A stretch of 64,000 bases of DNA. It comes from Mycolicibacterium celeriflavum (GTDB lineage Bacteria > Actinomycetota > Actinomycetes > Mycobacteriales > Mycobacteriaceae). The stretch is from positions 1,178,001 to 1,242,000 of the forward strand of contig NZ_AP022591.1 in the NCBI RefSeq assembly GCF_010731795.1, written 5' to 3'. The stretch's first letter is position 1, and every line of letters begins with the position of its first letter. Under the pieces are notes generated by a model, which saw nothing but the letters and a program-made list of their open reading frames with translations, made no database searches and was not told the origin of the DNA. A program made the translations under genes and the position numbers. This document shows, in pieces, positions 24,189 through 34,348 of this stretch.

Positions 24189-25205
24189 ATGGGTGATCTG
24201 TCCATCCAGAACCTGGTGGTCGAGTACTCGAGCGGCGGGCACACATTGCGACCGATCGACGGGCTGAACCTCGATGTCACGGCCGGCTCGCTGGTGATCC
24301 TGATGGGGCCGAGCGGATGCGGGAAGACGACGCTGCTGTCCTGCCTCGGCGGAATCCTGCAACCCACAAGTGGCACCATCAAATTCGGGGACGTTGACGT
24401 GACGTCGTTGAGCGCCAAAGACCTTGGGACATACCGGCGCGAGACAGTGGGTTTCGTGTTCCAGGCGTTCAATCTCGTGCCGAGCCTCACTGCGGTCGAG
24501 AACGTGATGGTGCCGCTGCGCGCCTCGGGCATGTCGCGCCGTGCCTCGCGCAAGCGGGCCGAGCAGCTGCTCGGGCGCGTGGGCCTGGAGGACCGCCTCA
24601 AGCACCGGCCCGGCGATCTCAGCGGCGGGCAGCAACAGCGGGTGGCGGTGGCCCGCGCGATCGCGTTGGACCCGCCGCTGATCCTGGCCGACGAGCCCAC
24701 TGCGCACCTGGACTTCATTCAGGTCGAGGAAGTACTGAAGCTGATCCGCGAGTTGGCCTCCGGTACCCGGATGGTGGTCGTCGCGACACACGACAGCCGC
24801 ATCCTGCCGTTGGCCGATCGCGTGGTCGAGATGGTGCCCGACTTCGCGTCGGTGGACCGCCCGCCGGAGAGCGTGGAGCTGGAGACCGGTCAGGTGCTCT
24901 TCGAGCAGGGCACGATGGGCGACCTCATCTACATCGTGACTGAGGGTGAGATCGAAATCGTGCGTGCACTTCCCGGCGGCAGCGAGGAGATGCTGAAGCT
25001 GGCGACCAAGGGCGACTACTTCGGCGAGATCGGCCCTCTGTTCCACCTGCCGCGGTCGGCGACCGCACAGGCGCGTACCGATGCGACGGTGATGGGCTAC
25101 ACGGTCCAGGCATTCCGAGAACAGCTGGGGGCGGCCGGGGTACGCGAACTCATCGAGCACCGTCCGCTGGCCGCCGAGGAAGCAGCTACCCCGGAACGAG
25201 GCTGA
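24189..25205 (+). CDS. ABC transporter ATPase fused to a cyclic-nucleotide-binding domain (Rv2564/GlnQ-like)
   Basis: Residues 1-225 are an ABC ATPase with Walker A GPSGCGKTT, Q-loop FQAFNLVPS, signature LSGGQQQRVA, Walker B LILADEPTAHLD and switch His VATHD. Residues 230-325 are a cNMP-binding domain with a phosphate-binding cassette FGEIGPLFHLPRSATAQA that keeps the Gly-Glu and Arg used by CRP-type proteins to hold cAMP. This suggests transport is gated by cytosolic cAMP. M. tuberculosis Rv2564 and Rv0073 have the same fusion. It pairs with the permease 3 nt upstream; the last 20 bp overlap the convergent ribG gene. Confidence 0.93.
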   Translation: MGDLSIQNLVVEYSSGGHTLRPIDGLNLDVTAGSLVILMGPSGCGKTTLLSCLGGILQPTSGTIKFGDVDVTSLSAKDLGTYRRETVGFVFQAFNLVPSLTAVENVMVPLRASGMSRRASRKRAEQLLGRVGLEDRLKHRPGDLSGGQQQRVAVARAIALDPPLILADEPTAHLDFIQVEEVLKLIRELASGTRMVVVATHDSRILPLADRVVEMVPDFASVDRPPESVELETGQVLFEQGTMGDLIYIVTEGEIEIVRALPGGSEEMLKLATKGDYFGEIGPLFHLPRSATAQARTDATVMGYTVQAFREQLGAAGVRELIEHRPLAAEEAATPERG

Positions 25206-26187
25206 GCAGCACGTCGGGGCCGATCGGTTCGATCCCGTCGAACCGCCACCGCTGGGCGTGCGCGATGCTCAGCACCCCGACGTCGTCGACGGCGGTTATC
25301 GGGCCGCCCAACAGGATCGGCGCCACATAGGCCAGGATGCGGTCGATGACCCCGGCGCGCAGGAAGGCGCCCGCCAACGTGGGGCCGCCCTCGAGCAGCA
25401 CATCGGTGCGATCGGAAAGCGCCTTGATGACCTCGTGCGGGTCGTGGGTGCGGATCACCATTGTGCGCGAGTCGTCGTTGAGAACCCTTGCTTCCTGGGC
25501 GATTTCACGTTCGCCCACGACGACCCGCAATGGCTGACGGTCGGCCAGCGTGCCGTCCGGCAGCCGCGCGGTGAGCACCGGGTCGTCGGCGAACACCGTG
25601 CCGGTGCCCACCACGATCGCATCGGCGACACGACGCCTGCGGTGTACGTCGGCCCGCGCGGCCTCGCTCGTGATCCACTGGCTGCTGCCGTCCGCCGCCG
25701 CGCTGCGACCGTCGACGCTCGTCGCGAACTTCCACGTCACATGCGGTGCTCCGGTGCGCTGCTTGTGCAACCACTCGCGCAGCGAGCCGCCCGCCACCGC
25801 ATCGGCGAGCACACCCGCAGCGACGGTCAGCCCCGTGTCGGCAAGTCGCGCCGCTCCGCCGGCGGCAACCGGATTCGGATCAGTCACCGCGTAGACAATT
25901 GTCGAAACGCCCGCTGCGACAAGGGCGTCGACGCAAGGCGGTGTCCGGCCATGGTGATTGCACGGCTCGAGTGTCACAACGGCGGTGCCGCCGGCGGCGC
26001 GCTCACCCGCCCGGCGCAGCGCGAGCACCTCGGCGTGCGGACCACCGGAGGGTTCGGTCGCGCCCACACCGGCCACCTCGTTGTCGCGATCCAGGATCAC
26101 CGCTCCCACAGGCGGATTAGGATAGGTGGCGCCCTTGACCTTGTCCGCCTGTTGGATCGCCAGCCGCATCGCGGCCTCGAGGTTCAT
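25186..26187 (-). CDS. ribG: Bifunctional riboflavin deaminase/reductase
   Basis: Performs the second and third steps of riboflavin synthesis. The N-terminal deaminase domain has the zinc motif HAEVLAL and [11 protein letters not shown]; the C-terminal reductase domain has [13 protein letters not shown] and the NADPH-binding [13 protein letters not shown]. Length 333 is normal. The ATG overlaps the rpe stop (4 nt), so it is the last gene of fmt-fmu-rpe-ribG rather than of the other rib cluster 6 kb away. Its 3' end overlaps the ABC ATPase gene by 20 bp. Confidence 0.96.
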   Translation of the reverse strand: MNLEAAMRLAIQQADKVKGATYPNPPVGAVILDRDNEVAGVGATEPSGGPHAEVLALRRAGERAAGGTAVVTLEPCNHHGRTPPCVDALVAAGVSTIVYAVTDPNPVAAGGAARLADTGLTVAAGVLADAVAGGSLREWLHKQRTGAPHVTWKFATSVDGRSAAADGSSQWITSEAARADVHRRRRVADAIVVGTGTVFADDPVLTARLPDGTLADRQPLRVVVGEREIAQEARVLNDDSRTMVIRTHDPHEVIKALSDRTDVLLEGGPTLAGAFLRAGVIDRILAYVAPILLGGPITAVDDVGVLSIAHAQRWRFDGIEPIGPDVLLSLVPG

Positions 26188-26861
26188 AGCCGCAGGTGCT
26201 TGGACGCGACGGCGGCTTGACGACGCAACGATTCCACCGCAGCGGCGGGGTCCTCTGCGCTGTAGACGGCCGACCCCGCGACGAAGCAGTCCACTCCCGC
26301 CTCGGCGGCCTGCTCGATAGTGTCCGCATTGATGCCGCCGTCGATCTCGACGACGATCGTCAGCTCACCTGCGTCCACCAGACGCCGGGCCGTGCCGACC
26401 TTGACCAGCACCTCGGGAATGAACTTCTGGCCACCGAAGCCCGGCTCCACCGACATGATCAGCAGCGTGTCGAACTCCGGCAGGATTTCCAGATACGGCT
26501 CCAGCGGAGTGCCGGGCTTGACCGAGAGCCCCGCCTTGGCGCCCGCGGCGCGGATGTCGCGGGCGACGCCGACGGGGTTGTCGGTGGCTTCGGCGTGGAA
26601 GGTCACGTTGTACGCGCCCGCTTCGGCGTACGGCGGCGCCCACCGATCGGGATCCTCGATCATCAGATGGCAGTCCATCGGGATGTCGGTCACCTTCAGC
26701 AGCGCCTCCACGACCGGCTGACCGATGGTGAGGTTCGGCACGAAGTGGTTGTCCATCACGTCGACGTGCAGCCAGTCCGCACCCGGCACCGCGGCGGCTT
26801 CGTCGGCGAGCCGGGCGAAGTCGGCGGCCAGGATCGACGGCGCGATAAGCGGTCCTGCCAT
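26184..26861 (-). CDS. rpe: Ribulose-phosphate 3-epimerase
   Basis: Interconverts ribulose 5-phosphate and xylulose 5-phosphate; ribulose 5-phosphate also feeds DHBP synthesis for riboflavin. The 225 residues show [13 protein letters not shown], the metal/catalytic [23 protein letters not shown], and [10 protein letters not shown]. The ATG at 26859-26861 lies 5 nt after the fmu stop; longer upstream reading is Arg-rich shadow. It overlaps ribG by 4 nt. Confidence 0.97.
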   Translation of the reverse strand: MAGPLIAPSILAADFARLADEAAAVPGADWLHVDVMDNHFVPNLTIGQPVVEALLKVTDIPMDCHLMIEDPDRWAPPYAEAGAYNVTFHAEATDNPVGVARDIRAAGAKAGLSVKPGTPLEPYLEILPEFDTLLIMSVEPGFGGQKFIPEVLVKVGTARRLVDAGELTIVVEIDGGINADTIEQAAEAGVDCFVAGSAVYSAEDPAAAVESLRRQAAVASKHLRL

Positions 26862-26866
26862 GCGCC

Positions 26867-28249
26867 TCACCCTACTTTGAGGGCGGCCGCGAACATCGCG
26901 TCGGTGCCGTGCCGGTGCGGCCACAACTGCACGTACGGCCCGGCGCCGAGGTTGTCGACGGGCTCGCCCGCCGGGAAAAACAAGGGCCGGGCGTCCAGGG
27001 CAGTCACCGGGTGTCGGCGCAGCGCGTCGGCGACCACACCGACGGTCTCGGCGAGGTGCGGCGAGCAGGTCGCGTACAACACCACGCCCCCGGGGCGCGT
27101 CAGCCGGATCGCCGAGGCCAGCAGTTCGCGTTGCAGTTTGGCGAGCGGCGGCACGTCGGATGGCTGGCGCCGCCATCGGGCCTCCGGTCTGCGCCGCAGC
27201 GCACCCAGCCCGGTGCACGGCGCGTCCACCAGCACCCGGTCGAAGCCGGTTTCCACACCGGGGTCGCGGCCGTCGACACGCAGCACCTCGACCGGAAGGC
27301 CGCGGGTGTTCTGCTCGACGAGGTCGGCGCGTACGGGCGCGGGCTCGACCGCGGTGACGCGCCCCTCACCGGCCAGCGCGGCGAGCAAGGCGGTCTTGCC
27401 GCCGGGACCCGAGCACAGGTCGAGCCACCGGCCGCCGTCTTCGCCGTCGAGTTCGGCCAACGTGAGCGCGCGCGCCACGAGCTGACTGCCTTCGTCTTGC
27501 ACCAGCGCCGTGCCCTCACGCAGCGCCTGCAGTCGGCCCGGGTCGCCGCCGGCCAGATACACGGCGTACGGCGAATAGCGGCCGACCGTGCCGCCCACCT
27601 GGGTGGCCAGATCCGCCGCGGTCAACACCCCGGGCCGGGCCGCGAGGTGAACCGCCGGTCGAGCGTCGTCGCTGGCGAGCAGCGCGTCGAGTTCGCCGGC
27701 GTCGGCGCCCAACGCATCGGCGAAGGCCTGGGCGATCCAGCGTGGATGCGCGTGGACGAACGCCGTGTGGCCGACCGGATCGGTGCTCGCGTCGGGTGCC
27801 AGCTCTTCGACCCAGGACTGCTCGTCGCGCGACGCGATGGTGCGCAGCACGCCGTTGACGAAACCGGCTCGCGCCGAGTCGAACTCGATGCCGGCCTGCT
27901 CGACGGTGGTGGACACCGCAGCGTGGTGTTCGACCCGCGTGCGCAGCAACTGATAGGCGCCGAGTCGAAGCAGGTCGAGCAGGACGGCATCGATTCTGTC
28001 CGGCGGACGGTCGGCGGCCCGGCTGATGACGGCGTCCAGCAGGCCTTTCGTCCGGCACGTCCCGTAGGCGAGCTCGGTGGCGAAAGCGGCGTCGCGGCCG
28101 CTGATCCCGCGATCACGCAGGATCGCCGGCAGTGCGAGGTTGGCGTAGGCGTCCTTCTCCGAAACCGCCCGCAGCACGTCGAACGCCGCGCGGCGCGCCG
28201 GGTCGAGAGGTTGGCGCCGCTGGCGCGGACGCTTGCGGGGATGCGTCAT
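26867..28249 (-). CDS. rsmB: 16S rRNA m5C967 methyltransferase RsmB/Fmu
   Basis: A 460-residue SAM-dependent RNA methyltransferase. Residues 15-150 form the NusB-like RNA-binding domain ([12 protein letters not shown]); the C-terminal Rossmann domain has the SAM loop [16 protein letters not shown], the [15 protein letters not shown] motif and the catalytic [13 protein letters not shown]ys. The ATG overlaps the fmt stop by 4 nt. The last Lys/Arg-rich N-terminal stretch (residues 1-15) would bind RNA. Confidence 0.96.
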   Translation of the reverse strand: MTHPRKRPRQRRQPLDPARRAAFDVLRAVSEKDAYANLALPAILRDRGISGRDAAFATELAYGTCRTKGLLDAVISRAADRPPDRIDAVLLDLLRLGAYQLLRTRVEHHAAVSTTVEQAGIEFDSARAGFVNGVLRTIASRDEQSWVEELAPDASTDPVGHTAFVHAHPRWIAQAFADALGADAGELDALLASDDARPAVHLAARPGVLTAADLATQVGGTVGRYSPYAVYLAGGDPGRLQALREGTALVQDEGSQLVARALTLAELDGEDGGRWLDLCSGPGGKTALLAALAGEGRVTAVEPAPVRADLVEQNTRGLPVEVLRVDGRDPGVETGFDRVLVDAPCTGLGALRRRPEARWRRQPSDVPPLAKLQRELLASAIRLTRPGGVVLYATCSPHLAETVGVVADALRRHPVTALDARPLFFPAGEPVDNLGAGPYVQLWPHRHGTDAMFAAALKVG

Positions 28250-29175
28250 TCGGCTCGCGCCGTGTCGTCGAGTCGGGCGCCGCGGGCCCAGTCGGCCGCG
28301 TTCATCGATTTCTTACCGGGCGGCTGGACCGTGCCGAGCAGCACGGGGGCGGACGCGGTGCCGATGCGCGCACCGGTGCGGTTGGTCCGAAGCGCGCCGG
28401 GCGGCAGGCTTTCTGATTGGTCGTCGATGCTGACGGGGCCCAGTTTGATCCGTAGGTCGCCGATCATCGTCCAGGCGCCGGGGTTCGGTGTGACGGCCCG
28501 GATGCGTCGCTCGACGACGTGCGCGGGCAGATCCCATCGCACCCGGGCCTCGTCGACGGTGATCTTCGGCGCTATCGTCACGCCCTCCGACGGCTGTGGC
28601 ACCGGGGCGAGCGTCCCGTCGGCGATCCCGTCGAGTGTTGTCTCCAACAGCGCCGCACCCGAAACCGAAAGGCGCTCAAGCAGTTCGCCCGCGGTGTCGG
28701 TGGGTCGGATGGTTTCGGTGACCACGCCGTAAACAGGTCCCGAGTCGAGGGCCGGCTCGATCTGGAACGTCGTCGCACCGGTAACGGTGTCACCGGCGGC
28801 GATCGCGGCCTGCACCGGCGCGGCCCCGCGCCAGGCGGGTAACAGTGAGAAGTGCAGGTTGACCCAGCCGTGCCTAGGCACCGCGAGCAGTGCGTCCTTC
28901 ATCAGGGCCCCGTAGGCGACGACGGCGCAGCACTCCGGGGCTAGCTCGGTCAGTTCGGCGACGAACTCGTCGGAGTTGGGCTTCGGCGGCCGCAGCACCG
29001 GGATGTCGTGCTCGAGTGCGAACCGGGCCACCGGCGACGGGGACGGTTTGCCGCGCCGGCCCGACGCGGCGTCGGGGCGGGTCAGCACCGCGATGACGTC
29101 GTGACGAGGCGACTCGACGAGTCGGCGCAGCGACGGCAGGGCGGGCTCGGGCGTCCCGGCGAAGACGATGCGCAC
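28246..29175 (-). CDS. fmt: Methionyl-tRNA formyltransferase
   Basis: Formylates initiator Met-tRNA with 10-formyl-THF. The 309 residues start [12 protein letters not shown]; the folate/formyl-binding catalytic segment [15 protein letters not shown] and the C-terminal OB-like domain are present. The start is GTG (29173-29175) without Shine-Dalgarno and with TAGACT six nt upstream, hence leaderless and head of the four-gene operon. Confidence 0.97.
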   Translation of the reverse strand: MRIVFAGTPEPALPSLRRLVESPRHDVIAVLTRPDAASGRRGKPSPSPVARFALEHDIPVLRPPKPNSDEFVAELTELAPECCAVVAYGALMKDALLAVPRHGWVNLHFSLLPAWRGAAPVQAAIAAGDTVTGATTFQIEPALDSGPVYGVVTETIRPTDTAGELLERLSVSGAALLETTLDGIADGTLAPVPQPSEGVTIAPKITVDEARVRWDLPAHVVERRIRAVTPNPGAWTMIGDLRIKLGPVSIDDQSESLPPGALRTNRTGARIGTASAPVLLGTVQPPGKKSMNAADWARGARLDDTARAE

Positions 29176-29181
29176 CGCGCC

Positions 29182-29187
29182 AGTCTA
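29182..29187 (-). promoter_or_regulatory. Leaderless -10 box of fmt
   Basis: TAGACT on the minus strand, six nt, then the fmt GTG. Confidence 0.55.
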
Positions 29188-29221
29188 GAGAGGGCACTCG
29201 GCGCCGATACCGATGCGTGTT

Positions 29222-29758
29222 TCAGCGCGGCGTCTGGTAGTACTCGCGCTCCGCCACCCCAGTCAGCGGCGCGACGAACATCCACGGGATCGTGGTGATC
29301 AACCGGTTCAGTGTGGCGACCGAGTCGTTGTAGTACTGGCGCGCGAACGCCAGCTTGTTCTCGCTGTCTGTGAGGTTCTCCTGCAAGTTGAGGAAGTTGT
29401 TCGACGAGTTCAGCTGCGGATAGTTCTGTCCGAGCGCCAGCAGCGGGGCCAACGCAGTGTCGAGGTCCTTCTCGGCGGTGCTGCGCTGGGCCACCGATGT
29501 ACCCGCCGTCGCCGACGTCAACGCCGCCCGGGCGTTGGTGACGTGGTCGAGAATGCCCTTCTCATGTGCGGCGAAGGTCTGCACGGTGTGCACGAGGCTC
29601 GGGATCAGCGATGCGCGGCGGGTGAGCTCGACGTCGATACCGCTCAGCGCCTCGGCAACTCGCACGTCGGCCGCACGCAGCTTGTTGTAGCCGACCACGA
29701 ACACGATAAACGCCAGCACCGCCAGCACCAGCGCAACCACCAACAAAAAGGTCACCAT
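29222..29758 (-). CDS. LemA family membrane protein
   Basis: A 178-residue protein with one N-terminal helix (about residues 3-24) and a helical-bundle domain: YNKLRAADVRVAEALSGIDVELTRRASLIPSLVHTV is the LemA signature. The N-terminus stays out or in depending on topology; the function is unsettled. Its start overlaps the upstream DUF2207 gene by 7 nt (ATG 29756-29758) or 4 nt if GTG 29755 is used. LemA with DUF2207/TPM proteins is a recurring pair. Confidence 0.9.
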   Translation of the reverse strand: MVTFLLVVALVLAVLAFIVFVVGYNKLRAADVRVAEALSGIDVELTRRASLIPSLVHTVQTFAAHEKGILDHVTNARAALTSATAGTSVAQRSTAEKDLDTALAPLLALGQNYPQLNSSNNFLNLQENLTDSENKLAFARQYYNDSVATLNRLITTIPWMFVAPLTGVAEREYYQTPR

Positions 29759-31569
29759 GATCCGCCTCCTCCTCCGCCCCCGCCGCCGCCACCACCGCCG
29801 CCGCCGCTGAAGCCGCCACCACCACTGCTGCCGCCACTGGACGACTGCGATGCGGTGTAGGCGCCGATCGACGACGACAACGCCGACTCGAAGCTGTCGA
29901 AGCTCGCCCCGCCGGAACCACCGACGAAGCCCACGCCGCTGGTCGAGGATGAGTTGTACCAATACGGTTGCGGTGCAGGTGTACCCGTGGCCGCCTCGTA
30001 CTTCTTGGCCCACAGCGCCGCGGCGCCCGCGGCGACCGCGAACGGGACATAGGCCGAGTAGAGATCCTTGTGTGCCCCGAAGTCGAACCGCGCTTCAGCC
30101 GAGTCGGTCGTCAGCAGCCGGTGGAAACCGCCTGCGCGCGACCATAGTTCGCGGCCCGCCTCGGTTCGGCGGGTCCCCACACCCGCGGTCCACGACCGGA
30201 TCGACAGCAGGAAGAAGGCGGCGAAGGGCAACGCCCACATCGTCGTCGGGAACACCCACCGGAAGATGCCGAACAGCATGAACAAGAATGCGATCGCGTT
30301 CGCGGTGCGGACCCACAGCTCCTTCCTGCGCTTGACGAGCAGCTTGTTGTCGATTGCCCACTTCTGGACGGCTTTGGCCATGTCGGTCTTGGCCTTGGTG
30401 AGCTTTTGTCCGGACTTGACGGTCTTCTTGGCTTCGAACTCGGTGCCCGGGCCCATCGCTTTCAACGCCGACCCGACCGCCACGCTGACCGGGTCGACGC
30501 CGAGCCACGCGCTGCGCTCGGCGATACCCCGGACACGCCAATGCTGGTCGCTCATCTGACGCAGTTCGATCAGCTCGCGCTCGGCGAGGTAGAACAGCGT
30601 GGCGGTGAGCCCGTTCTTGGGAACCGCTTCTGTCCGGATGTACTCGGTCTGGACCGGGCCCAGACCGGGCGGCGGCGCGTACTGCAATGGAAATCCGGGC
30701 GACGGTTCCACAGTGGTGCGGTACCACAGCAGCGCGGCCGCACCGGCTGCCACGGTCAGGGCCCCGACCAGCAGGACACCGGTCAACGACTGGCCGAGCA
30801 CGCGGTCCCAGGTGTGCGTCCACGGCAGTTCGGCGCGCGGCGGGGTGGCGACTTCGACACCTGCACGCACCGTTACCGGGGTGTGCGGTGCGAGGTACTG
30901 CGCTAAGAGCTCGACTTTGTTGCCCGTGACCGTCAAGTTCCGGCACGGGGCGCCGACACCGTAGCCGACCGAGCACTGAACGTGGGCGACGTTGCCGGGC
31001 AGGCGAATCGAGATATCGGCCCGCTGGATGCGGTTGTTCCAGGCCGGCGCGATCACATTCCAGAAGAACACCGAGTCCGATGCGGCGGGCTCACCGGTCG
31101 ACGAGGCGAATCTTCGGTCAGCGCCGGCGTTTCCGGGATCGAGAACGCCGTCGATGGAGTAGCGGATCTCGAACACGTGCTCGCCGTAACTGAGGTACTG
31201 CTCGGGATCGCCGATTTTGGCCACCCGGAACCGCTCCCCGTCCTCCCACAGCATCTGATACGACACCCACTCGCCGTCGAGGAGAATCGACTTGATTTTC
31301 GGCGTCTGCCGGACGTGAGGGTTGTTGGGATTGGTCACATCCCAGTACCGGAAGATCCCGTGCCTGCCGCCGGGGAAGTCCGCCGTGATTATTTCCACGG
31401 CGTCGAGTCGTCCGTTGTCGTTGACGACGAAGTCCGCGTCGTAGTCGGTGATGACAACCGGGTCGTCGACAGGCGCCGCGTCCGAGCCGCCGCCGGCGAA
31501 GATCACCGGCCACAGCAGCCCGAAGGCGAGCAGCAGCAAGGTGATCGACCACGCGAACAATCGGCGCAT
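29752..31569 (-). CDS. DUF2207 membrane protein with poly-glycine tail
   Basis: The 605-residue protein has a signal/anchor helix (residues 5-25), an extracytoplasmic beta domain (about 35-245; DYDADFVVNDNGRLDAVE is DUF2207-like), a helix near 260-282, a cytoplasmic part, two helices near 420-460, and a low-complexity C-terminus rich in Ser then Gly, ending in a run of 15 Gly before SW. Similar Gly-rich ends occur in TPM/DUF2207 proteins. AGGAGG precedes the ATG. It is coupled to lemA; together they may form an envelope-associated complex. No enzyme motif is seen. Confidence 0.88.
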   Translation of the reverse strand: MRRLFAWSITLLLLAFGLLWPVIFAGGGSDAAPVDDPVVITDYDADFVVNDNGRLDAVEIITADFPGGRHGIFRYWDVTNPNNPHVRQTPKIKSILLDGEWVSYQMLWEDGERFRVAKIGDPEQYLSYGEHVFEIRYSIDGVLDPGNAGADRRFASSTGEPAASDSVFFWNVIAPAWNNRIQRADISIRLPGNVAHVQCSVGYGVGAPCRNLTVTGNKVELLAQYLAPHTPVTVRAGVEVATPPRAELPWTHTWDRVLGQSLTGVLLVGALTVAAGAAALLWYRTTVEPSPGFPLQYAPPPGLGPVQTEYIRTEAVPKNGLTATLFYLAERELIELRQMSDQHWRVRGIAERSAWLGVDPVSVAVGSALKAMGPGTEFEAKKTVKSGQKLTKAKTDMAKAVQKWAIDNKLLVKRRKELWVRTANAIAFLFMLFGIFRWVFPTTMWALPFAAFFLLSIRSWTAGVGTRRTEAGRELWSRAGGFHRLLTTDSAEARFDFGAHKDLYSAYVPFAVAAGAAALWAKKYEAATGTPAPQPYWYNSSSTSGVGFVGGSGGASFDSFESALSSSIGAYTASQSSSGGSSGGGGFSGGGGGGGGGGGGGGGSW

Positions 31570-31606
31570 GCGGACCTCCTGTCCTGCCCGTTGCCGGGTG
31601 TCCGGT

Positions 31607-33610
31607 TCACCCTATGTGCAGCGGGTCGATCTGGATGCGAACCGGCTGTTGATCGTGGCGGGCGCTGAGCACCGCAGCCGCCCGTCGCAGGGCAGAGGAC
31701 AGCGCCAGGCCGGTGACGCGGGGCACCCGGACGAGCATCCTGATCACCGTGCCGTCGGTAGGGATGCCGGGCGGCCGGCGCGCGCCGACCGGAAGATCGA
31801 CCGGTCCCAACCGCTCGGCGCCGTCGGGCAGTGCTGCGGTGTCGAGCAGCGAGTGGACCGCCTCGGGGACACCGTCGATCGCGGCCATGTGCACGGCCGG
31901 CGGCAGGCCGACGTCGGTGCGGGAGTTCAGTTCAATGTCGGCGTGGCCGACCGGATCCCAGCGGATCAGCGCCTGCACCGTCGGTATCGCGGACTCGGCG
32001 ACCACCGCGACCACCCCACCGTCCGCCCGACTGCGCACCCGAGCCCCTGCGGCCATCCAGCGGCGCAGGGCATCCTCCGCGGCTCGCAAGTCCTGTCGAC
32101 CGAGAAGCGCCCAACTGTCCAGCAGCAGCGCGGCGCCGTAGCCGCCGCCCGAGACGGCGGGTTCCGCACCGGGCGTAGCGACCACGACCGCCGGATGCGG
32201 CGGCACTTCGGCCACCATCGCGTCGCCGCCGGAGGTGATGACCGTCGTCCCGGGGAAAGCGCGGCCGAGCTCCTCGGCGGTGCGCCGGGCCCCGACAACG
32301 ACCGCGCGCACTGCGTCCGAGCCGCATCGGGCGCAGCGCAAGGCGGTATGGGTCCGGCCACACCATCGGCACACCGCGCCAGCGGCATCCCGATCCGGCA
32401 GCGACAGCGGGCCGGTGCAGTGCCTGCACCGGGCGATGGTCCGACACCGCGCGCACGCCAGCGCCGGCACATATCCGCGGCGGGGCACCTGAACCAGCAC
32501 CGGCGCGCCGGACTCCAACGCCTTGCGCGCCGCCTGCAGCGCCATCGAGGGCAGCCGGGCCGACCGGGCGGCCGGATCGCGTTCCTGCTCGAAACCGCTG
32601 TCGTCGAGGGCGATCACGCGCGGGGAGGCCGCCCGCACCACCGGCCGAAGCGCGACCAGGTCGTGCGCCCAGCCGCTGCGCACGAGCGCCTGCGCCTCGG
32701 CGGTCCTGGCGTAGCCGCCGATCAATGCGGCGCAACGGAGTTGGTGCGCGCGCAGCATCGCCACCTCCCGCGCATGCGGATACGGTGCCCGGGGCTCGGC
32801 GAGCGTGTCGTCGCCGTCGTCCCACACCATCACCAGGCCGAGGTCGCCGACGGGCGCGAACACCGCGCTGCGGGTGCCGATGACGAGCCGGGCGTCGCCG
32901 CGCAACACCGACAACCAGCGTCGGTAACGTTGCGCGGGGCCGAGTCCCGCCGACAGCGCCACCACGCGCGCGTCGTCGACGAAGCGGACGGCTGCGGTGT
33001 GCAGCGCGTCGATGTCACGCTGATCGGGAACGATCACCAACACGCCACGTCCGGAGTTCACGGTGACCGCCGCGGCTTCGGCCAGTCGGTCCGGCCACGC
33101 TTCCCCGGGGAGCGCCTGCCAGACCGCGCGCGCCGCGCGGCCGTCGGCCAGCGCCGCGACGAACTGGTCGCCGCGGCCATAGGCGGACCAGGGGGCCGTG
33201 TCGACCGGGTCGGCGGTGAACGTCACCGACTCCGGTGGGTCCTGCTTCTCGACCCGGGCATGACGTGGTGGTATCGCCAGCCGCAACACGTCCGCGCGGG
33301 TGCCCGCATAGCGCGCCGCGACGGCGTCGGTGAGGCGGCGAATCTCCGGCGTCAGCACCGGCTCCGGTGACACCACCCGGTCCAACCACCCGAGCTTGCC
33401 GACATGATCTGTGTCGGAACGTCTTTCGAGAATGAAAGCATCGACCAGCCGACCGTGGAACCGTACCCGCACCCGGACGCCGGGCTGCGCGTCGTCGGAC
33501 TGCTCGGCAGACACCAGATAGTCGAATTCGCGGTCGAGATGCGGCACGGTCAGCATGGGCAGCACGCGCGCGATCGGCTCGTGCTCAGCCTGCTGCCGGG
33601 GGCTCTTCAC
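31607..33610 (-). CDS. priA: Primosomal protein PriA, helicase motifs degenerate
   Basis: PriA recognises stalled forks and restarts replication. The N-terminal DNA-binding domain (VLPMLTVPHLDREFDYLV...GVRVRVRFHGR) and the Cys-rich zinc region (CARCRTIARCRHC and CRWCGRTHTALRCARCG) are conserved. The Walker A loop expected near residue 180 is absent (AVTVNSGRGVLVI continues without GKT) and the DEAH box reads VWDDGDD. This is the known actinobacterial form thought not to hydrolyse ATP as a helicase. The GTG start (33608-33610) directly abuts the upstream TAG of the YhhN gene. Confidence 0.94.
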   Translation of the reverse strand: MKSPRQQAEHEPIARVLPMLTVPHLDREFDYLVSAEQSDDAQPGVRVRVRFHGRLVDAFILERRSDTDHVGKLGWLDRVVSPEPVLTPEIRRLTDAVAARYAGTRADVLRLAIPPRHARVEKQDPPESVTFTADPVDTAPWSAYGRGDQFVAALADGRAARAVWQALPGEAWPDRLAEAAAVTVNSGRGVLVIVPDQRDIDALHTAAVRFVDDARVVALSAGLGPAQRYRRWLSVLRGDARLVIGTRSAVFAPVGDLGLVMVWDDGDDTLAEPRAPYPHAREVAMLRAHQLRCAALIGGYARTAEAQALVRSGWAHDLVALRPVVRAASPRVIALDDSGFEQERDPAARSARLPSMALQAARKALESGAPVLVQVPRRGYVPALACARCRTIARCRHCTGPLSLPDRDAAGAVCRWCGRTHTALRCARCGSDAVRAVVVGARRTAEELGRAFPGTTVITSGGDAMVAEVPPHPAVVVATPGAEPAVSGGGYGAALLLDSWALLGRQDLRAAEDALRRWMAAGARVRSRADGGVVAVVAESAIPTVQALIRWDPVGHADIELNSRTDVGLPPAVHMAAIDGVPEAVHSLLDTAALPDGAERLGPVDLPVGARRPPGIPTDGTVIRMLVRVPRVTGLALSSALRRAAAVLSARHDQQPVRIQIDPLHIG

Positions 33611-34348
33611 CTACGAAGTGGTAGCAGACCGCGCGGACATCTCGGCCGTCCGGCCGAAGAAGAACCCCGCCGTGATCAGCAGCAGCGACGTCGCATACGC
33701 CCACCAGATCGGCACTGCCAGCGCCTCTGAGTGTGGTGGGGTCAAGACGAACTTGCCGATGCCGATCATTGCATCGGACACCGCGAAGCACACCGCACCG
33801 AGAGCGGTCCACGGTGTCGGCAGGCGCGCCAGCAGTGCGGCGCACACCATCGCGCCGAGCACTGCGATGTACAGCGTGACAGGTACCGCCATACCGTCGT
33901 CGATCAACCGCGGCCAGAACCACACCAGCAGGGCCAGGCAGGCCGCGACGGTGATCGCCGCAGCGGCCAGCCGCGGCGCCGAAGCGGCGGCCAGGGGCCA
34001 CAGGGCCGCCAGAAAGCACAGGTGCGCGACAAGGAAAGCGCCCAACCCCAGCACGAACGACGGCTCCCACCAGGGCAGCGCCAACAGGACGTCGCCCGCC
34101 GCGGAGAACAGCAGGGCAGCCACCAGCCAGCGTCGTTCGCGGACGATCGGGTGGGTCAGCGCGGCCGCCGCGAGCAGCACCGCCGCAGCCGCCTTCGCCG
34201 CGGGCTGCAGCGCGAACTGGCCGGTGAGTTCGGCGCCCGCGGGAAGCCGCACCGCGGTCACGATCAGGAAGACGCCGTAGCAGGGTCCGACAACCGCCGC
34301 CGCCACCCACAGACGCCTGGTCCAGGGGTGAACGTACGGTGTCTGCAT
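33611..34348 (-). CDS. YhhN/TMEM86 family membrane protein (lysoplasmalogenase-like)
   Basis: The 245-residue protein has about eight hydrophobic helices with the family pattern [14 protein letters not shown] (conserved GD) and [13 protein letters not shown] (conserved SD). Characterised members hydrolyse vinyl-ether lysolipids; mycobacterial activity is unknown. In M. tuberculosis a membrane gene (Rv1401) also precedes priA. The ATG at 34346-34348 overlaps the divergent esterase ATG by two bases, which is unusual; a GTG at 34304-34306 is an alternative that would keep the first helix. The stop abuts priA with no gap. Confidence 0.85.
   Translation of the reverse strand: MQTPYVHPWTRRLWVAAAVVGPCYGVFLIVTAVRLPAGAELTGQFALQPAAKAAAAVLLAAAALTHPIVRERRWLVAALLFSAAGDVLLALPWWEPSFVLGLGAFLVAHLCFLAALWPLAAASAPRLAAAAITVAACLALLVWFWPRLIDDGMAVPVTLYIAVLGAMVCAALLARLPTPWTALGAVCFAVSDAMIGIGKFVLTPPHSEALAVPIWWAYATSLLLITAGFFFGRTAEMSARSATTS
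34335..34340 (+). promoter_or_regulatory. Leaderless -10 box of the LipH-like gene, inside the YhhN coding start
   Basis: TACGGT, six nt, then ATG 34347. It lies within the first codons of the divergent YhhN gene; the same bases contain TACGTT on the other strand (34336-34331). Confidence 0.55.

Noticed and set aside
29213..29860. 215-codon plus-strand gene ending in a polyproline run
   Set aside because: It is the complement of lemA and the poly-Gly tail of the DUF2207 gene.
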